Assembly (NCBI RefSeq): GCF_039872765.1
Contig: NZ_JBDPZC010000005.1
Location: 62,001-126,000, forward strand
Direction: 5' to 3'
DNA length: 64,000 nucleotides
Source of the DNA: Roseateles_B flavus
GTDB lineage: Bacteria > Pseudomonadota > Gammaproteobacteria > Burkholderiales > Burkholderiaceae_C
The notes below the pieces were generated by a model that ran no database searches, was not told the DNA's origin, and was given only the letters and a program-made list of their open reading frames with translations. This document shows positions 8,630 through 16,962 of this stretch, piece after piece. Each line of letters begins with the position of its first letter. Position 1 is the first letter of the stretch. The translations under genes were made by a program, and so were the position numbers.

Positions 8630-10434
8630 AACGCCCCGCCCAGTCCGCCCTCCGGCCCGCCCCGCGCCCGGGTCCGCAGCGCCTTGGCCATGCCGCCCTG
8701 CTGCTGGGCCTGGGCCTGCTGAGTGCCTGCGCCGAGAAGCCCCTGCAGCTGGCCCAGCCCGTGGCCGCCTTGCGCGCCGAGCTGGACGCCGCCCGCGCCC
8801 GTGCCGCGCAGGCCGAGGCCCAGTCGGCGGCCGCAGCCGCCAGTGCGCCGGCCGCGGCGCCGGCCCCGCCGGCCAGCGTGCCGGCGGAGCCGCGCTTCGA
8901 TCTCGTCGTCAACGGCGCCCAGGCGCGTGACGTCTACCTGTCCCTGGTGGCCGACACCCGCTACAGCATGATCGTCCACCCCGGCGTCAGCGGTCAGCTG
9001 TCCCTGACCCTCAAGGGCATCACGCTGCGCGAGGCCCTGGAGTCGCTGCGCGATGTCTACGGCTACGACTTCCGCATCGAGGGCCGCCGGGTCACGGTCT
9101 ACCCGGCCACGATGCAGACCCGCGTGTTCAGCCTCAACTACCTGCCCGGTCAGCGCGTGGGCCGCAGCGACCTGCGGGTCAGTGCCGGCGCGGCCATGGT
9201 CGCCAGCCAGACGGGCAACACCTCGAGCAACGGTACCGGCACCGGCTCGACGGGCGCCAGCCAGGCGCAGCAGCAGCCCGAGAGCAGCCACGTGAGCACG
9301 GCCACCAAGTCCGACTTCTGGGCCGAGACCCAGGAGGCCCTGCGCCATCTCGTCGGGACCGGCGAGGGTCGCAGCGTGATCGTCAGCCCGCAGGCCAGCA
9401 CCGTGGCCGTGCGGGCCATGCCGGAGGAGCTGCGCACCGTCGAGGCCTTTCTGCGCGCCACGCGCGCTGCCGTGGAGCGCCAGGTCATGCTGGAGGCCAA
9501 GATCGTCGAGGTCGAGCTGCGCGAGGGCTACCAGAGCGGCATCGACTGGTCCATCCTCGGCAAGCGCGGCGCCCTGGGCCAGACCAGCGTCAACCCCTCC
9601 ATCCCGAGCGGCGTCAACACCATCGTCAACCCGCTGGTCAGCAACCTGAACAACCTGCCGGTGCTGTCCACCGCGAACCAGAGCCCGGCCTGGTCCGACC
9701 TCATCCCCCTGCCCTCCGCAGGCAATGGCACCCTGGGGCTGGCGCTGAGCAAGGGCGGCTTCCAGGGCCTGATCAGCTTCCTGGAAAGCCACGGTGACAC
9801 GCAGATCCTGTCCAGCCCCCGCGTGGCCACGCTCAACAACCAGAAGGCGGTGCTCAAGGTCGGGTCGGACGACTACTTCGTCACCGGCATCTCCGGCGGC
9901 AATGCCAACACCGGCACGGGCAACACCACCAACAACGGCGGCGTGGTCATGCCCACGCTGACGCTGACGCCCTTCTTCTCAGGCATCGCCCTGGACGTCA
10001 CCCCCCAGATCGACGACGGCGACATGATCACCCTGCACGTGCACCCCTCCGTCACCAGCGTGACCGAGCGGACCAAGCAGGTGGACCTGGGCGCGGCCGG
10101 CAACTACCGCCTGCCGCTGGCCTCCAGCACCGTCAACGAGACCGACACCGTGGTGCGCGTGCCCGATGGCGCCATCGTCGCCATCGGCGGCCTGATGCAG
10201 CAGGAGAGCAGCAGGCGCGGCTCCGGCCTGCCCGGCGCGGACGCGACCCCGCTCACCGCCACGCTCTTCGGCAACCGGGCCAACAGCGGCCGCAAGCGCG
10301 AGCTGGTGGTGCTGATCAAGTCCAGCATCATCCGCAGCGTCCAGGACTGGGAGCAGGAAACCGCCCGCAGCGCCCAACTGCTGGAAGAAGCGGACGCCAA
10401 GAGCCGTCGGGTCATCCGCGTCGGCACGCCCTGA
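8626..10434 (+). CDS. mshL: MSHA outer-membrane secretin MshL
   Basis: 602 residues. A lipoprotein signal ends in LLSAC (lipobox Cys at about residue 36), followed by an Ala-rich linker. The N-terminal secretin/STN-like domain (about 90-170: VYLSLVADTRYSMIVHPGVSG, then LREALESLRDVYGYDFRIEG) leads to a Ser/Thr/Gly/Gln-rich insert and then the secretin pore domain (about 290-570). That domain contains VMLEAKIVEVELREGYQSGIDW and near the end VPDGAIVAIGGLMQQ, the usual secretin signature. It forms the multimeric pore through which the pilus leaves the cell. It is the last msh gene here; the assembly and retraction ATPases and the platform protein (mshE, mshG) are not downstream and may lie before the window. 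Confidence 0.88.
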   Translation: MKRPAQSALRPAPRPGPQRLGHAALLLGLGLLSACAEKPLQLAQPVAALRAELDAARARAAQAEAQSAAAAASAPAAAPAPPASVPAEPRFDLVVNGAQARDVYLSLVADTRYSMIVHPGVSGQLSLTLKGITLREALESLRDVYGYDFRIEGRRVTVYPATMQTRVFSLNYLPGQRVGRSDLRVSAGAAMVASQTGNTSSNGTGTGSTGASQAQQQPESSHVSTATKSDFWAETQEALRHLVGTGEGRSVIVSPQASTVAVRAMPEELRTVEAFLRATRAAVERQVMLEAKIVEVELREGYQSGIDWSILGKRGALGQTSVNPSIPSGVNTIVNPLVSNLNNLPVLSTANQSPAWSDLIPLPSAGNGTLGLALSKGGFQGLISFLESHGDTQILSSPRVATLNNQKAVLKVGSDDYFVTGISGGNANTGTGNTTNNGGVVMPTLTLTPFFSGIALDVTPQIDDGDMITLHVHPSVTSVTERTKQVDLGAAGNYRLPLASSTVNETDTVVRVPDGAIVAIGGLMQQESSRRGSGLPGADATPLTATLFGNRANSGRKRELVVLIKSSIIRSVQDWEQETARSAQLLEEADAKSRRVIRVGTP

Positions 10435-10492
10435 GCCAGCGGCCCCTGCCGATCGCCCAGCGCACAGGCGTGCGCGCGGGCTGTCCCTGCTT

Positions 10493-10511
10493 GGGGGGCC
10501 ATGCGCCCCCC
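10493..10511. terminator. G/C hairpin downstream of mshL, possible terminator
   Basis: A perfect 7-bp stem (GGGGGGC / GCCCCCC) with a 5-base loop lies 58 bases after the mshL stop. No T-run follows, so it may be only a weak or factor-assisted terminator for the msh operon. It precedes the translation start of the GAF-Fis regulator. Confidence 0.35.
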
Positions 10512-10578
10512 TGCTCACCAGAGTTTCCCGCTTGTCAGGCGGCAGGGCTTCCGTGATAGTCGGCCCGTGATGAAAGTC

Positions 10579-10586
10579 AGGGGGAA
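10579..10586 (+). promoter_or_regulatory. Strong ribosome-binding site that supports a TTG start
   Basis: AGGGGGAA lies at the normal distance before TTG at 10591, while the ATG at 10570 and the more distant ATG at 10501 have no purine-rich site before them. This favours TTG as the start of the GAF-Fis regulator. Confidence 0.5.
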
Positions 10587-10590
10587 CGAC

Positions 10591-11850
10591 TTGTCCACAG
10601 CCTTTGTGTCCCAGACCCAGGCCGGTGCTGCAACAGCCAGCGCCTCCATGCTGGTCGCGCAGCAGCTGCACCAGCAGACCATCCAGCATTCCCATGAGCG
10701 CAGCCAGGCCTTCGGCCTGCAGCCGGCACAGGCCCCGGACCTGCACCGGCTGAGCGAGACCGCGCTGCAGGAGGTGCAGCATCGCAACGCGCGCTTGTGC
10801 ACCCAGGCTCTGCCCGTCATGGAGATGCTCTACGAGCAGCTGGCCCATGCCCAGAGCATGGTCGTGCTCAGCGACGCAAGCGGCACGGTGCTCCATGCCC
10901 TGGGCGACCCCAGCTTCCTGGCCCGCGCCCAGCGCGTGGCTCTGAGTCCCGGCGCCCGCTGGGCCGAGGCGGACAAGGGCACCAATGCCATCGGCACCGC
11001 CCTGATGACCGAGGCCCCCACGCTGGTCCACGGCGCGGAGCACTACCTGCGCTCCATGCACTTCCTGACCTGCTCGGCCGCCCCCATCTTCGACCACAAG
11101 GGCGCGCTGCTGGGCGTGCTGGACGTCTCGGGCGACCGCCGCTCCTACCACCCGCACACCCTGGCCCTGGCGAGCCTGGCGGCGCGGCTGATCGAGTCCC
11201 AGTGGTTCGCCGACCGCTTCCGCCAGTCCCCGCAGCTGCAGATGCACGGCCAGGCCGAGGGCCTGGGCACGCTGCAGGAAGGCGTGCTCGCCCTCGCCGA
11301 GGACGGCCATGTGCTGGGCATCAACCGCCGCGGCCTGGACCTGCTGGGCAGTGGCACGGCCACCCTGCACCGGGAGTCGGTGCAGAGCCTGTTCGGCCTC
11401 AGCATGGAGCAGCTGATCACCGCAGCACAGCACGACCAGCCCCTGCCGGTGCAGATACCCACTCGCCACGAGCAGCTGCCGCAAACCCTGCACCTGAAGC
11501 TGCGCTGGCCCGCGCAGCGCCTGGTCAGCTGGGCCAGCGCAGGAGCCGGGCTGGCCACCGGCGTGGCCACGGGCATGGGCGAGGGGCTGGCCGGCGGCGC
11601 CCTGCCGGGCAGCTACCTGAACAGGCCCGCACCGGTCGCGGCCAGCGGCCTGCTGAGCCCCACGCCCTCGCGCAACAGCGGCATGGGCCTGCAGCCGCCG
11701 CCCCTGCGCGAGACCGAGGCGCTGGCCATCCGCGACGCCATCCGGGCGGCGGGCGGCAACCTCTCGCTGGCCGCACGCCAGCTGGGCATCGGCCGCAGCA
11801 CCCTCTACCGCAAGCTGCGGCAGGACGGCCTGCTGGTGCCCAAGGGCTGA
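10591..11850 (+). CDS. GAF-domain transcriptional regulator with Fis-type HTH, no AAA+ domain
   Basis: About 419 residues from the TTG chosen for its ribosome-binding site (ATG at 10570 is the alternative). Residues about 60-200 form a GAF sensor domain with the AcoR-like motif GARWAEADKGTNAIGTAL and HFLTCSAAPIFDHKGALLGVLDVSG. A second PAS-like region follows (LGTLQEGVLALAEDGHVLGINRRGLDLLG). The C-terminus (RETEALAIRDAIRAAGGNLSLAARQLGIGRSTLYRKL) is a Fis-type helix-turn-helix. The sigma-54-interacting AAA+ domain that normally lies between them in AcoR/DhaR-type activators is missing; its place is taken by a Gly/Ala/Pro-rich linker. It therefore probably acts by binding DNA without opening sigma-54 promoters. 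The ligand is unknown. Confidence 0.75.
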   Translation: MSTAFVSQTQAGAATASASMLVAQQLHQQTIQHSHERSQAFGLQPAQAPDLHRLSETALQEVQHRNARLCTQALPVMEMLYEQLAHAQSMVVLSDASGTVLHALGDPSFLARAQRVALSPGARWAEADKGTNAIGTALMTEAPTLVHGAEHYLRSMHFLTCSAAPIFDHKGALLGVLDVSGDRRSYHPHTLALASLAARLIESQWFADRFRQSPQLQMHGQAEGLGTLQEGVLALAEDGHVLGINRRGLDLLGSGTATLHRESVQSLFGLSMEQLITAAQHDQPLPVQIPTRHEQLPQTLHLKLRWPAQRLVSWASAGAGLATGVATGMGEGLAGGALPGSYLNRPAPVAASGLLSPTPSRNSGMGLQPPPLRETEALAIRDAIRAAGGNLSLAARQLGIGRSTLYRKLRQDGLLVPKG

Positions 11851-11873
11851 GCGCCCACGCAGGGGCGCGGGCA

Positions 11874-11888
11874 GGCAAGACCTGACCC
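11874..11888 (-). repeat. Exact dispersed repeat (GGCAAGACCTGACCC orientation)
   Basis: An exact reverse-complement copy of GGGTCAGGTCTTGCC, 23 bases after the GAF-Fis regulator stop in the 110-base gap before the convergent waaA. Apart from this repeat I see nothing in the gap. Confidence 0.7.
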
Positions 11889-11960
11889 TGCGGGTGCAGT
11901 GCCCCCAGGCGTCTGTCCGACGTGAGTCCGGCTTCAGCCCAGCGTCAGCCCCGCGCCGCT

Positions 11961-13298
11961 TCAGCGCTGGGGCAGCCGGCCGGCAAGCGCCTGCGCCATG
12001 CGTTCGGCGGCCCCCCGGTGCTCGGCTGCAAAGTCACGTGCCCGCGCCGCCTGCTGCGCCAGGGCACCCGGCTCGGCCAGCAGGCCGGTCGCCATCGTCA
12101 CCGCCTCGGCCAGGCTCGGTACCCGGCATGCCGCCCCGGCCTGTTCGGCCAGCGCCGCGGCCTCGTTGAAATTGAAGGTGTGCGGGCCCATCAGCAGCGG
12201 GCAGCCGCAGGCCGCCGCCTCGATCAGGTTCTGGCCGCCCAGGGGCTCGAAGCTGCCGCCCAGCAGGGCCAGATCGGCCAGGCCGTAGTAGAGCGGCATC
12301 TCGCGCAGGGAGTCACCCAGCCAGACCTCGGCTGACCAGGCCTCGGGCGGGGGCAGGTCTTGCCCCACCCAGCTGCTGCGCCGCGCCAGGCTGAAACCGG
12401 CGTCGCGCACCAGTGTGGCCACCTCATCGAAACGCTGCGGATGCCGGGGCACGATCAAGAGCAGCGGCCGCGCACCACCGGCCTCGGGGCGTTGACGCCA
12501 GGCGCGCAGCAGCGCCGCCTCCTCGCCCTCGCGGCTGACGGCCATCAGCAGCACCGGGCGGCGCGGCTGGGGCTGCGCGGCGGCCCAGGCCTGTCCGCGC
12601 GCCAGCAGCGCCTCGTCAGGCTGGAGGTCGTACTTCAGATTGCCGCAGACCTGCACCTCGCCGACACCCGCCTCGCGCAGGCGCCGGGCGTCATCGGCGG
12701 TCTGCGCCAGGGCCAGGGCCAGGCGTGCGGCGGCCGGATGCAGCAGGGCCCGCAGGCGCTGACCCTGGCGGGCGCTCTTGGCGGACAGGCGCGCATTGGC
12801 CAGCACCACGGGCAGGCGGCGGCGCGCAGCCTCGGCCATCAGGCTGGGCCAGATCTCGGTTTCCATCAGCACCCCGGCAATAGGCTGATGGCGGTCCAGG
12901 AAGCGGCGCACGGCACCGGGGGTGTCCAGGGGCAGCCAGCGCTGGGCATCACCCTCTCGCAGCAGTTCGCGCCCGGTCTCGCGGCCGGTGGCTGTCGAAT
13001 GGGTCAGGAGCAGGCGCAGGTCTGGCCGCCTGGCGCGCAGGGCGGCGATGAGGGGCGCGGCGGCCCGCGTCTCGCCCATGGACACTGCATGCAGCCACAG
13101 CGCGCCCGGCGCCGTGCGCTCACCGAAGCCGAGCCGCTCGGCCCAGTGAGCGCGGTACAGAGGCTCGGCCCCGCCCCGCCGCCACAGCTTCAGGAAGTAC
13201 AGCGGCGTGGCCAGGCGCAAGGCCGCCGCATAGCCCCAGCGCGCCAGGCGCTCGGCCCAGGCACCGGGTGGGCGTGCGGAAGAAGGCGGCGTGCCCAA
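11961..13298 (-). CDS. waaA: 3-deoxy-D-manno-octulosonic acid (Kdo) transferase
   Basis: 445 residues, close to or slightly longer than the usual 420-430. It transfers Kdo from CMP-Kdo to lipid A precursor at the inner membrane, an essential step of lipopolysaccharide synthesis. The N-terminal membrane-anchor region (YAAALRLATPLYFLKLWRR) is followed by RAHWAERLGF and LWLHAVSMGETRAAAPLI, a signature of the GT30 N-terminal domain with its catalytic Glu. LLLTHSTATGRETGREL and GVLMETEIWPSLMAEA also match the family. The C-terminal Rossmann half contains PLGGQNLIEAAACGCPLLMGPHTFNF. The start is TTG, four bases after the stop of the upstream sugar-phosphate mutase gene, so the two are likely co-transcribed. 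Confidence 0.92.
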   Translation of the reverse strand: MGTPPSSARPPGAWAERLARWGYAAALRLATPLYFLKLWRRGGAEPLYRAHWAERLGFGERTAPGALWLHAVSMGETRAAAPLIAALRARRPDLRLLLTHSTATGRETGRELLREGDAQRWLPLDTPGAVRRFLDRHQPIAGVLMETEIWPSLMAEAARRRLPVVLANARLSAKSARQGQRLRALLHPAAARLALALAQTADDARRLREAGVGEVQVCGNLKYDLQPDEALLARGQAWAAAQPQPRRPVLLMAVSREGEEAALLRAWRQRPEAGGARPLLLIVPRHPQRFDEVATLVRDAGFSLARRSSWVGQDLPPPEAWSAEVWLGDSLREMPLYYGLADLALLGGSFEPLGGQNLIEAAACGCPLLMGPHTFNFNEAAALAEQAGAACRVPSLAEAVTMATGLLAEPGALAQQAARARDFAAEHRGAAERMAQALAGRLPQR

Positions 13299-13302
13299 GC
13301 CT

Positions 13303-14691
13303 TCAGTGGCCGGCCGCGAAGGTGGCGTCCGGCTTCACGCGCTTGAGCTGGGCCAGCACCGCATGCTCGATGCGCTCCAGGGCCTCGGGCGTGTGGCCCT
13401 CGAAGCGCAGCACCAGCACCGGCGTGGTGTTGGAGGCGCGGATGAGGCCGAAGCCGTCTTCGTACTCGATGCGCAGGCCGTCGATGGTGACGATCTCCTT
13501 GGCATCGGGGAACTCGGCCACCTCCTTGAGCGTGGCGACCACGCTGTGGTGCTCGCCCTCGGCGCAGGGCACGTTCAGCTCGGGCGTGGCGAAGCTGGTG
13601 GGCAGCGCGTTGAGCACGGCGCTGGGGTCGGCATGGCGCGAGAGGATCTCCAGCATGCGGCCGGCCGTGTACATGGCGTCGTCAAAGCCGTACCAGCGCT
13701 CGTTGAAGAAGATGTGGCCCGAGAGCTCCCCGGCCATGGGCGCACCGGTCTCCTTCAGCTTGGCCTTGGCCAGGGAATGGCCCGTCATCCACATCAGCGG
13801 CTTGCCGCCGTGCTCGCGGATCCAGGGGGCCAGGCGTTGCGTGCACTTGACGTCGAAGATGATCTCGGCGCCGGGATTGCGCTTGAGGATGTCGGCGGCC
13901 AGCAGCATGATCTGGCGATCCGGCATGATCATCTGGCCGTCCTTGGTGACGATGCCCAGACGGTCGCCGTCGCCGTCGAAGGCCAGGCCCAGTTCGGCGT
14001 CGCAGGCATGGACGATGCGCTTCAGGTCCTCGAGGTTCTCGGGGCGCGAGGGATCCGGGTGATGGTTGGGGAAGTCGCCGTCGACCTTGGAGTAGATGTC
14101 GATCACCTCGCAGCCCAGGGCGCGCAGGATGGCGGGCGCGCTGGCACCGGGAATGCCGTTGCCGCTGTCCACCACGATCTTCATCGGGCGGGCCAGCTTG
14201 CAGTCCTTGACGATGCGGTGGCTGTACTCGGCGCCGATGTCCATGGCGCCCACGCGACCCTGGCCGGTGGCGTAGTCCTCGGCCTCGATGCGGCGGCGGA
14301 TGTCCTGGATCTGCTCGCCATACACGGCGGCACCCTTGAGCACCATCTTGAAGCCGTTGTAGTCCTTGGGATTGTGGCTGCCCGTGACCTGGATGCCCGA
14401 GTTGCAGCCGTGCTTGCCGCGCGTGGCGGCCACGTAGTAGAGCATGGGCGTGGTCACGGCGCCGATGTCCACGACGTCGATGCCCGTGGACTGCAGGCCG
14501 CGGACCAGGGCCGCCACGAGGCCGGGACCCGAGAGCCGGCCATCGCGGCCCACGGCCACGGCTTTCTCGCCCAGCTTCAGGGCTTCGGTGCCGAAGGCCC
14601 GGCCCAGGTGCTCGGCCAGGGTCTCGTCCAGGGTCTGGCCCACGACGCCACGGATGTCATAAGCCTTGAAGATGGAAGCGTGAACTTGCAT
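13303..14691 (-). CDS. algC: Phosphomannomutase/phosphoglucomutase (AlgC-like)
   Basis: 462 residues from the ATG giving MQVHASIFKAYDIRG, which matches the normal N-terminus of the family; an in-frame upstream ATG at 14721 would add ten residues. It interconverts 1- and 6-phosphates of mannose and glucose for polysaccharide and LPS sugar nucleotides. The active-site phosphoserine loop is VTGSHNPKDYNGFK, the metal loop is FDGDGDRLGIV, the sugar-binding loop is MAGELSGHIFF, and the C-terminal phosphate-binding loop is RASNTTPVLVLRFEG. All four alpha-D-phosphohexomutase motifs are present. It lies directly upstream of waaA on the same strand, in keeping with a surface polysaccharide role. Confidence 0.9.
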   Translation of the reverse strand: MQVHASIFKAYDIRGVVGQTLDETLAEHLGRAFGTEALKLGEKAVAVGRDGRLSGPGLVAALVRGLQSTGIDVVDIGAVTTPMLYYVAATRGKHGCNSGIQVTGSHNPKDYNGFKMVLKGAAVYGEQIQDIRRRIEAEDYATGQGRVGAMDIGAEYSHRIVKDCKLARPMKIVVDSGNGIPGASAPAILRALGCEVIDIYSKVDGDFPNHHPDPSRPENLEDLKRIVHACDAELGLAFDGDGDRLGIVTKDGQMIMPDRQIMLLAADILKRNPGAEIIFDVKCTQRLAPWIREHGGKPLMWMTGHSLAKAKLKETGAPMAGELSGHIFFNERWYGFDDAMYTAGRMLEILSRHADPSAVLNALPTSFATPELNVPCAEGEHHSVVATLKEVAEFPDAKEIVTIDGLRIEYEDGFGLIRASNTTPVLVLRFEGHTPEALERIEHAVLAQLKRVKPDATFAAGH

Positions 14692-14918
14692 GCGTTGTGC
14701 CTCGGCAGCCGGGGGCTGCATCGTCCTTGTAGGTTTGTTTCAGCGCGATTGTAGGCATGGGTGAAAGCGGGCTCCGTGACCTTGATGTAACCCGGGCGCG
14801 CGGCCTGCAGCACGCCCTCGTCGATTCGCGCCCGGGCGCGTCTGTCCGTCGCGTGCCGGCAGCAGCAGGACCGGTGCCTGCCTACACTGCACGCCATGAC
14901 TGGTCTGATGCCGCCCCC

Positions 14919-16067
14919 ATGAAGCCCTCCTGGACCACCGCCTGGTTCAGCACCTGGCGCCTGAGCAAGACTCATGCGCAGCCCGGGTGGCTGCGCCTGC
15001 TCCTGTGCATCCTGGTCGGTGCAGGGTTCGGGGCCAGCATGGTGGTGCTGGCGGCCCTGCTGTCGGGCAATCTGCTGGACACCGGCTGGTGGCGCCCCAG
15101 CCTCGCCATGTCCATGCAGCTGGGCAGCCTGATCGCCTCGATGACCCTGGCCTGCTTTCGCCTGGTGGAGCTCAGCCTGCCGGCATCGAGCCTGGCAGGG
15201 CTCAACGACGGCAGGGATTTCCGGAGCGTGCTCGTGTTCGTGGGGATCCCCACCCTGTGCAGCGGCCTGGGGTTGACGATGGTAGACACCTGGCATCGCT
15301 GGCAGCGCCTGGGCTACCTTCCGTTGCCCCGCCTGCCCGACAAGAGCACGCTCATCACCTTCCTGTTCTGCGGCGCGCTCTTTGCGGGCCTGAGCCTCTG
15401 GCGCATGCGCGCCCAGCTTCGCGCAGAGAAGGCGCAGAGCCAGCTCAGCGAAGCCCAGCTGCGCCTGCTGCAGGCCCAGATCGAGCCGCACTTCCTCTTC
15501 AACACCCTGGCCAATGTCCAGGGCCTGATCGACTACGACCCTCCGCGCGCCAAGCACATGCTGGACGCCTTCACCGACTACCTGCGCGCCAGCCTGCAGC
15601 AGCTGCGGGCCCAGGATGTGAGCCTGGCGCAGGAGCTGGACCTCGCCCGGGCTTACCTGGAGGTGATGCAATGCCGCATGGGCGATCGCCTGCAGACGCG
15701 GCTGGATGTGCCCGAGACCTTGCGCGAGGCCCGCATTCCGCCCCTGCTCCTGCAGCCCCTGATCGAGAACGCCATCCACCACGGCCTGGAGCCGCAGCTG
15801 GCGGGCGGCCTGCTGCAGCTGCGGGCGCGGGCGCAGGGCCCGGGGCTGCAGATCGACATCGAGGACAGCGGCATCGGCCTCGCCCTCGCCCGACAGCGCC
15901 CGCGCCGGGGCCATGGCCTCGCCTTGCAGAACATCCGCGAGCGCCTGCTCGCGGCCTATGGCCCGGACGCCTCCCTGGCGCTGATGGACGGGCCGGGCGG
16001 CGTGGGCACTCGGGTCCGCCTGACCCTTCCCCAGCTGCGCCCCCATTCCTCCGACACGCATGACTGA
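14919..16067 (+). CDS. LytS-type sensor histidine kinase, first copy
   Basis: 382 residues from the ATG giving MKPSWTTAWFSTWRL. The N-terminus carries about four hydrophobic helices (for example LLLCILVGAGFGASMVVLAALLS and LITFLFCGALFAGLSL). The His_kinase domain has the motif QIEPHFLFNTLANVQ with phospho-accepting His191, followed by LLLQPLIENAIHHGLE (N box) and an HATPase domain (DIEDSGIGLA, GHGLALQNIRERL). The last 8 bases overlap the adjacent response regulator, which is its obvious partner. A second very similar pair follows downstream, with His also at residue 191. The stimulus is unknown. Confidence 0.87.
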   Translation: MKPSWTTAWFSTWRLSKTHAQPGWLRLLLCILVGAGFGASMVVLAALLSGNLLDTGWWRPSLAMSMQLGSLIASMTLACFRLVELSLPASSLAGLNDGRDFRSVLVFVGIPTLCSGLGLTMVDTWHRWQRLGYLPLPRLPDKSTLITFLFCGALFAGLSLWRMRAQLRAEKAQSQLSEAQLRLLQAQIEPHFLFNTLANVQGLIDYDPPRAKHMLDAFTDYLRASLQQLRAQDVSLAQELDLARAYLEVMQCRMGDRLQTRLDVPETLREARIPPLLLQPLIENAIHHGLEPQLAGGLLQLRARAQGPGLQIDIEDSGIGLALARQRPRRGHGLALQNIRERLLAAYGPDASLALMDGPGGVGTRVRLTLPQLRPHSSDTHD

Positions 16068-16848
16068 CCAACCCGCCCCCGCGGCCACCGCCCTGCTGGC
16101 CGACGACGAGCCCCACCTCAACCGCGTGCTGCAAGACCGTCTGCGTGAGCTCTGGCCGGCCCTGCGCATCGTGGCCGTGGCGGCCAACGGCGCCGAGGCC
16201 GCCGAGCAGATCGCCCGCCTGCAGCCCGACATCGCCTTCCTGGACATTCAGATGCCCGGCCTCAGCGGCCTGGAGGTGGCCCAGGGCATCGAGGGCCCCA
16301 CCCGCGTGGTCTTTGTCACCGCCTACGACCAGCATGCGCTGGAGGCCTTCGAGCAGGAAGCCGTGGACTATGTGCTCAAGCCGGTCCGGGCCGAGCGGCT
16401 GCAAAGGACGGTCGAGCGCCTGCAGCGCGCCCTCGCCCTGGGGCCCTCCGGGCAGGCGCCGGATGACCAGCTGCAGCGGCTCCTGCGTCAGCTGCTGTCC
16501 GACACTTCCGCCGCCGGCAAGCCGCCGCTGCGCCATCTGCGCGCAAACCAGGGCCAGCTGACGCACCAGATCCCGGTGGAGGACATCCTCTACTGCCAGG
16601 CCGACGACAAGTACACCGTCGTGCGCACCGCTGCGTCCGAGTTCCTGATCCGCACGCCCATCAGCGAGCTGCTGACTCAGCTGGACCCGCAGCGCTTCTG
16701 GCAGGTGCACCGCGCCACTCTGGTCAATGTCGACCACCTGCAGTGCACGCGGCGCGACGGCAACGGCAAGCTCTTCCTGCGCCTGCAGGGCCTGGACGGC
16801 GAGCTGGCGGTGAGCCGCGCCTACGTGCATCTCTTCAAGGCCATGTGA
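16060..16848 (+). CDS. LytTR-family response regulator, first copy
   Basis: 262 residues. The N-terminal receiver domain shows LLADDEPHLN, phospho-accepting Asp62 in DIAFLDIQMPGLSGLEV, the conserved Thr in VVFVTAYDQHALEAF and the Lys in YVLKPVRAERL. A linker leads to a C-terminal LytTR DNA-binding domain (about 155-260: IPVEDILYCQADDKYTVVRT, FWQVHRATLVNVDHL, LAVSRAYVHLFKAM). It is translationally coupled to the kinase upstream. LytTR proteins bind direct repeats in promoters; the targets are not visible from this sequence. Confidence 0.88.
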   Translation: MTDQPAPAATALLADDEPHLNRVLQDRLRELWPALRIVAVAANGAEAAEQIARLQPDIAFLDIQMPGLSGLEVAQGIEGPTRVVFVTAYDQHALEAFEQEAVDYVLKPVRAERLQRTVERLQRALALGPSGQAPDDQLQRLLRQLLSDTSAAGKPPLRHLRANQGQLTHQIPVEDILYCQADDKYTVVRTAASEFLIRTPISELLTQLDPQRFWQVHRATLVNVDHLQCTRRDGNGKLFLRLQGLDGELAVSRAYVHLFKAM

Positions 16849-16962
16849 GCAAGGCACCGGCCGCTTGCCATCCGGCGCCCGCGCTTGCCGTTCGTCGCAG
16901 GGCCGGTGCGTGAGGGACACTCGCCGCCTACGCTGCTTCCGTGTCTCCTTCATCGCCCCGAC

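Noticed and set aside
12351..12364. GGGCAGGTCTTGCC inside waaA as an additional repeat copy
   Set aside because: It lacks one base of the repeat and is wholly coding; I mention it only as a possible relative.
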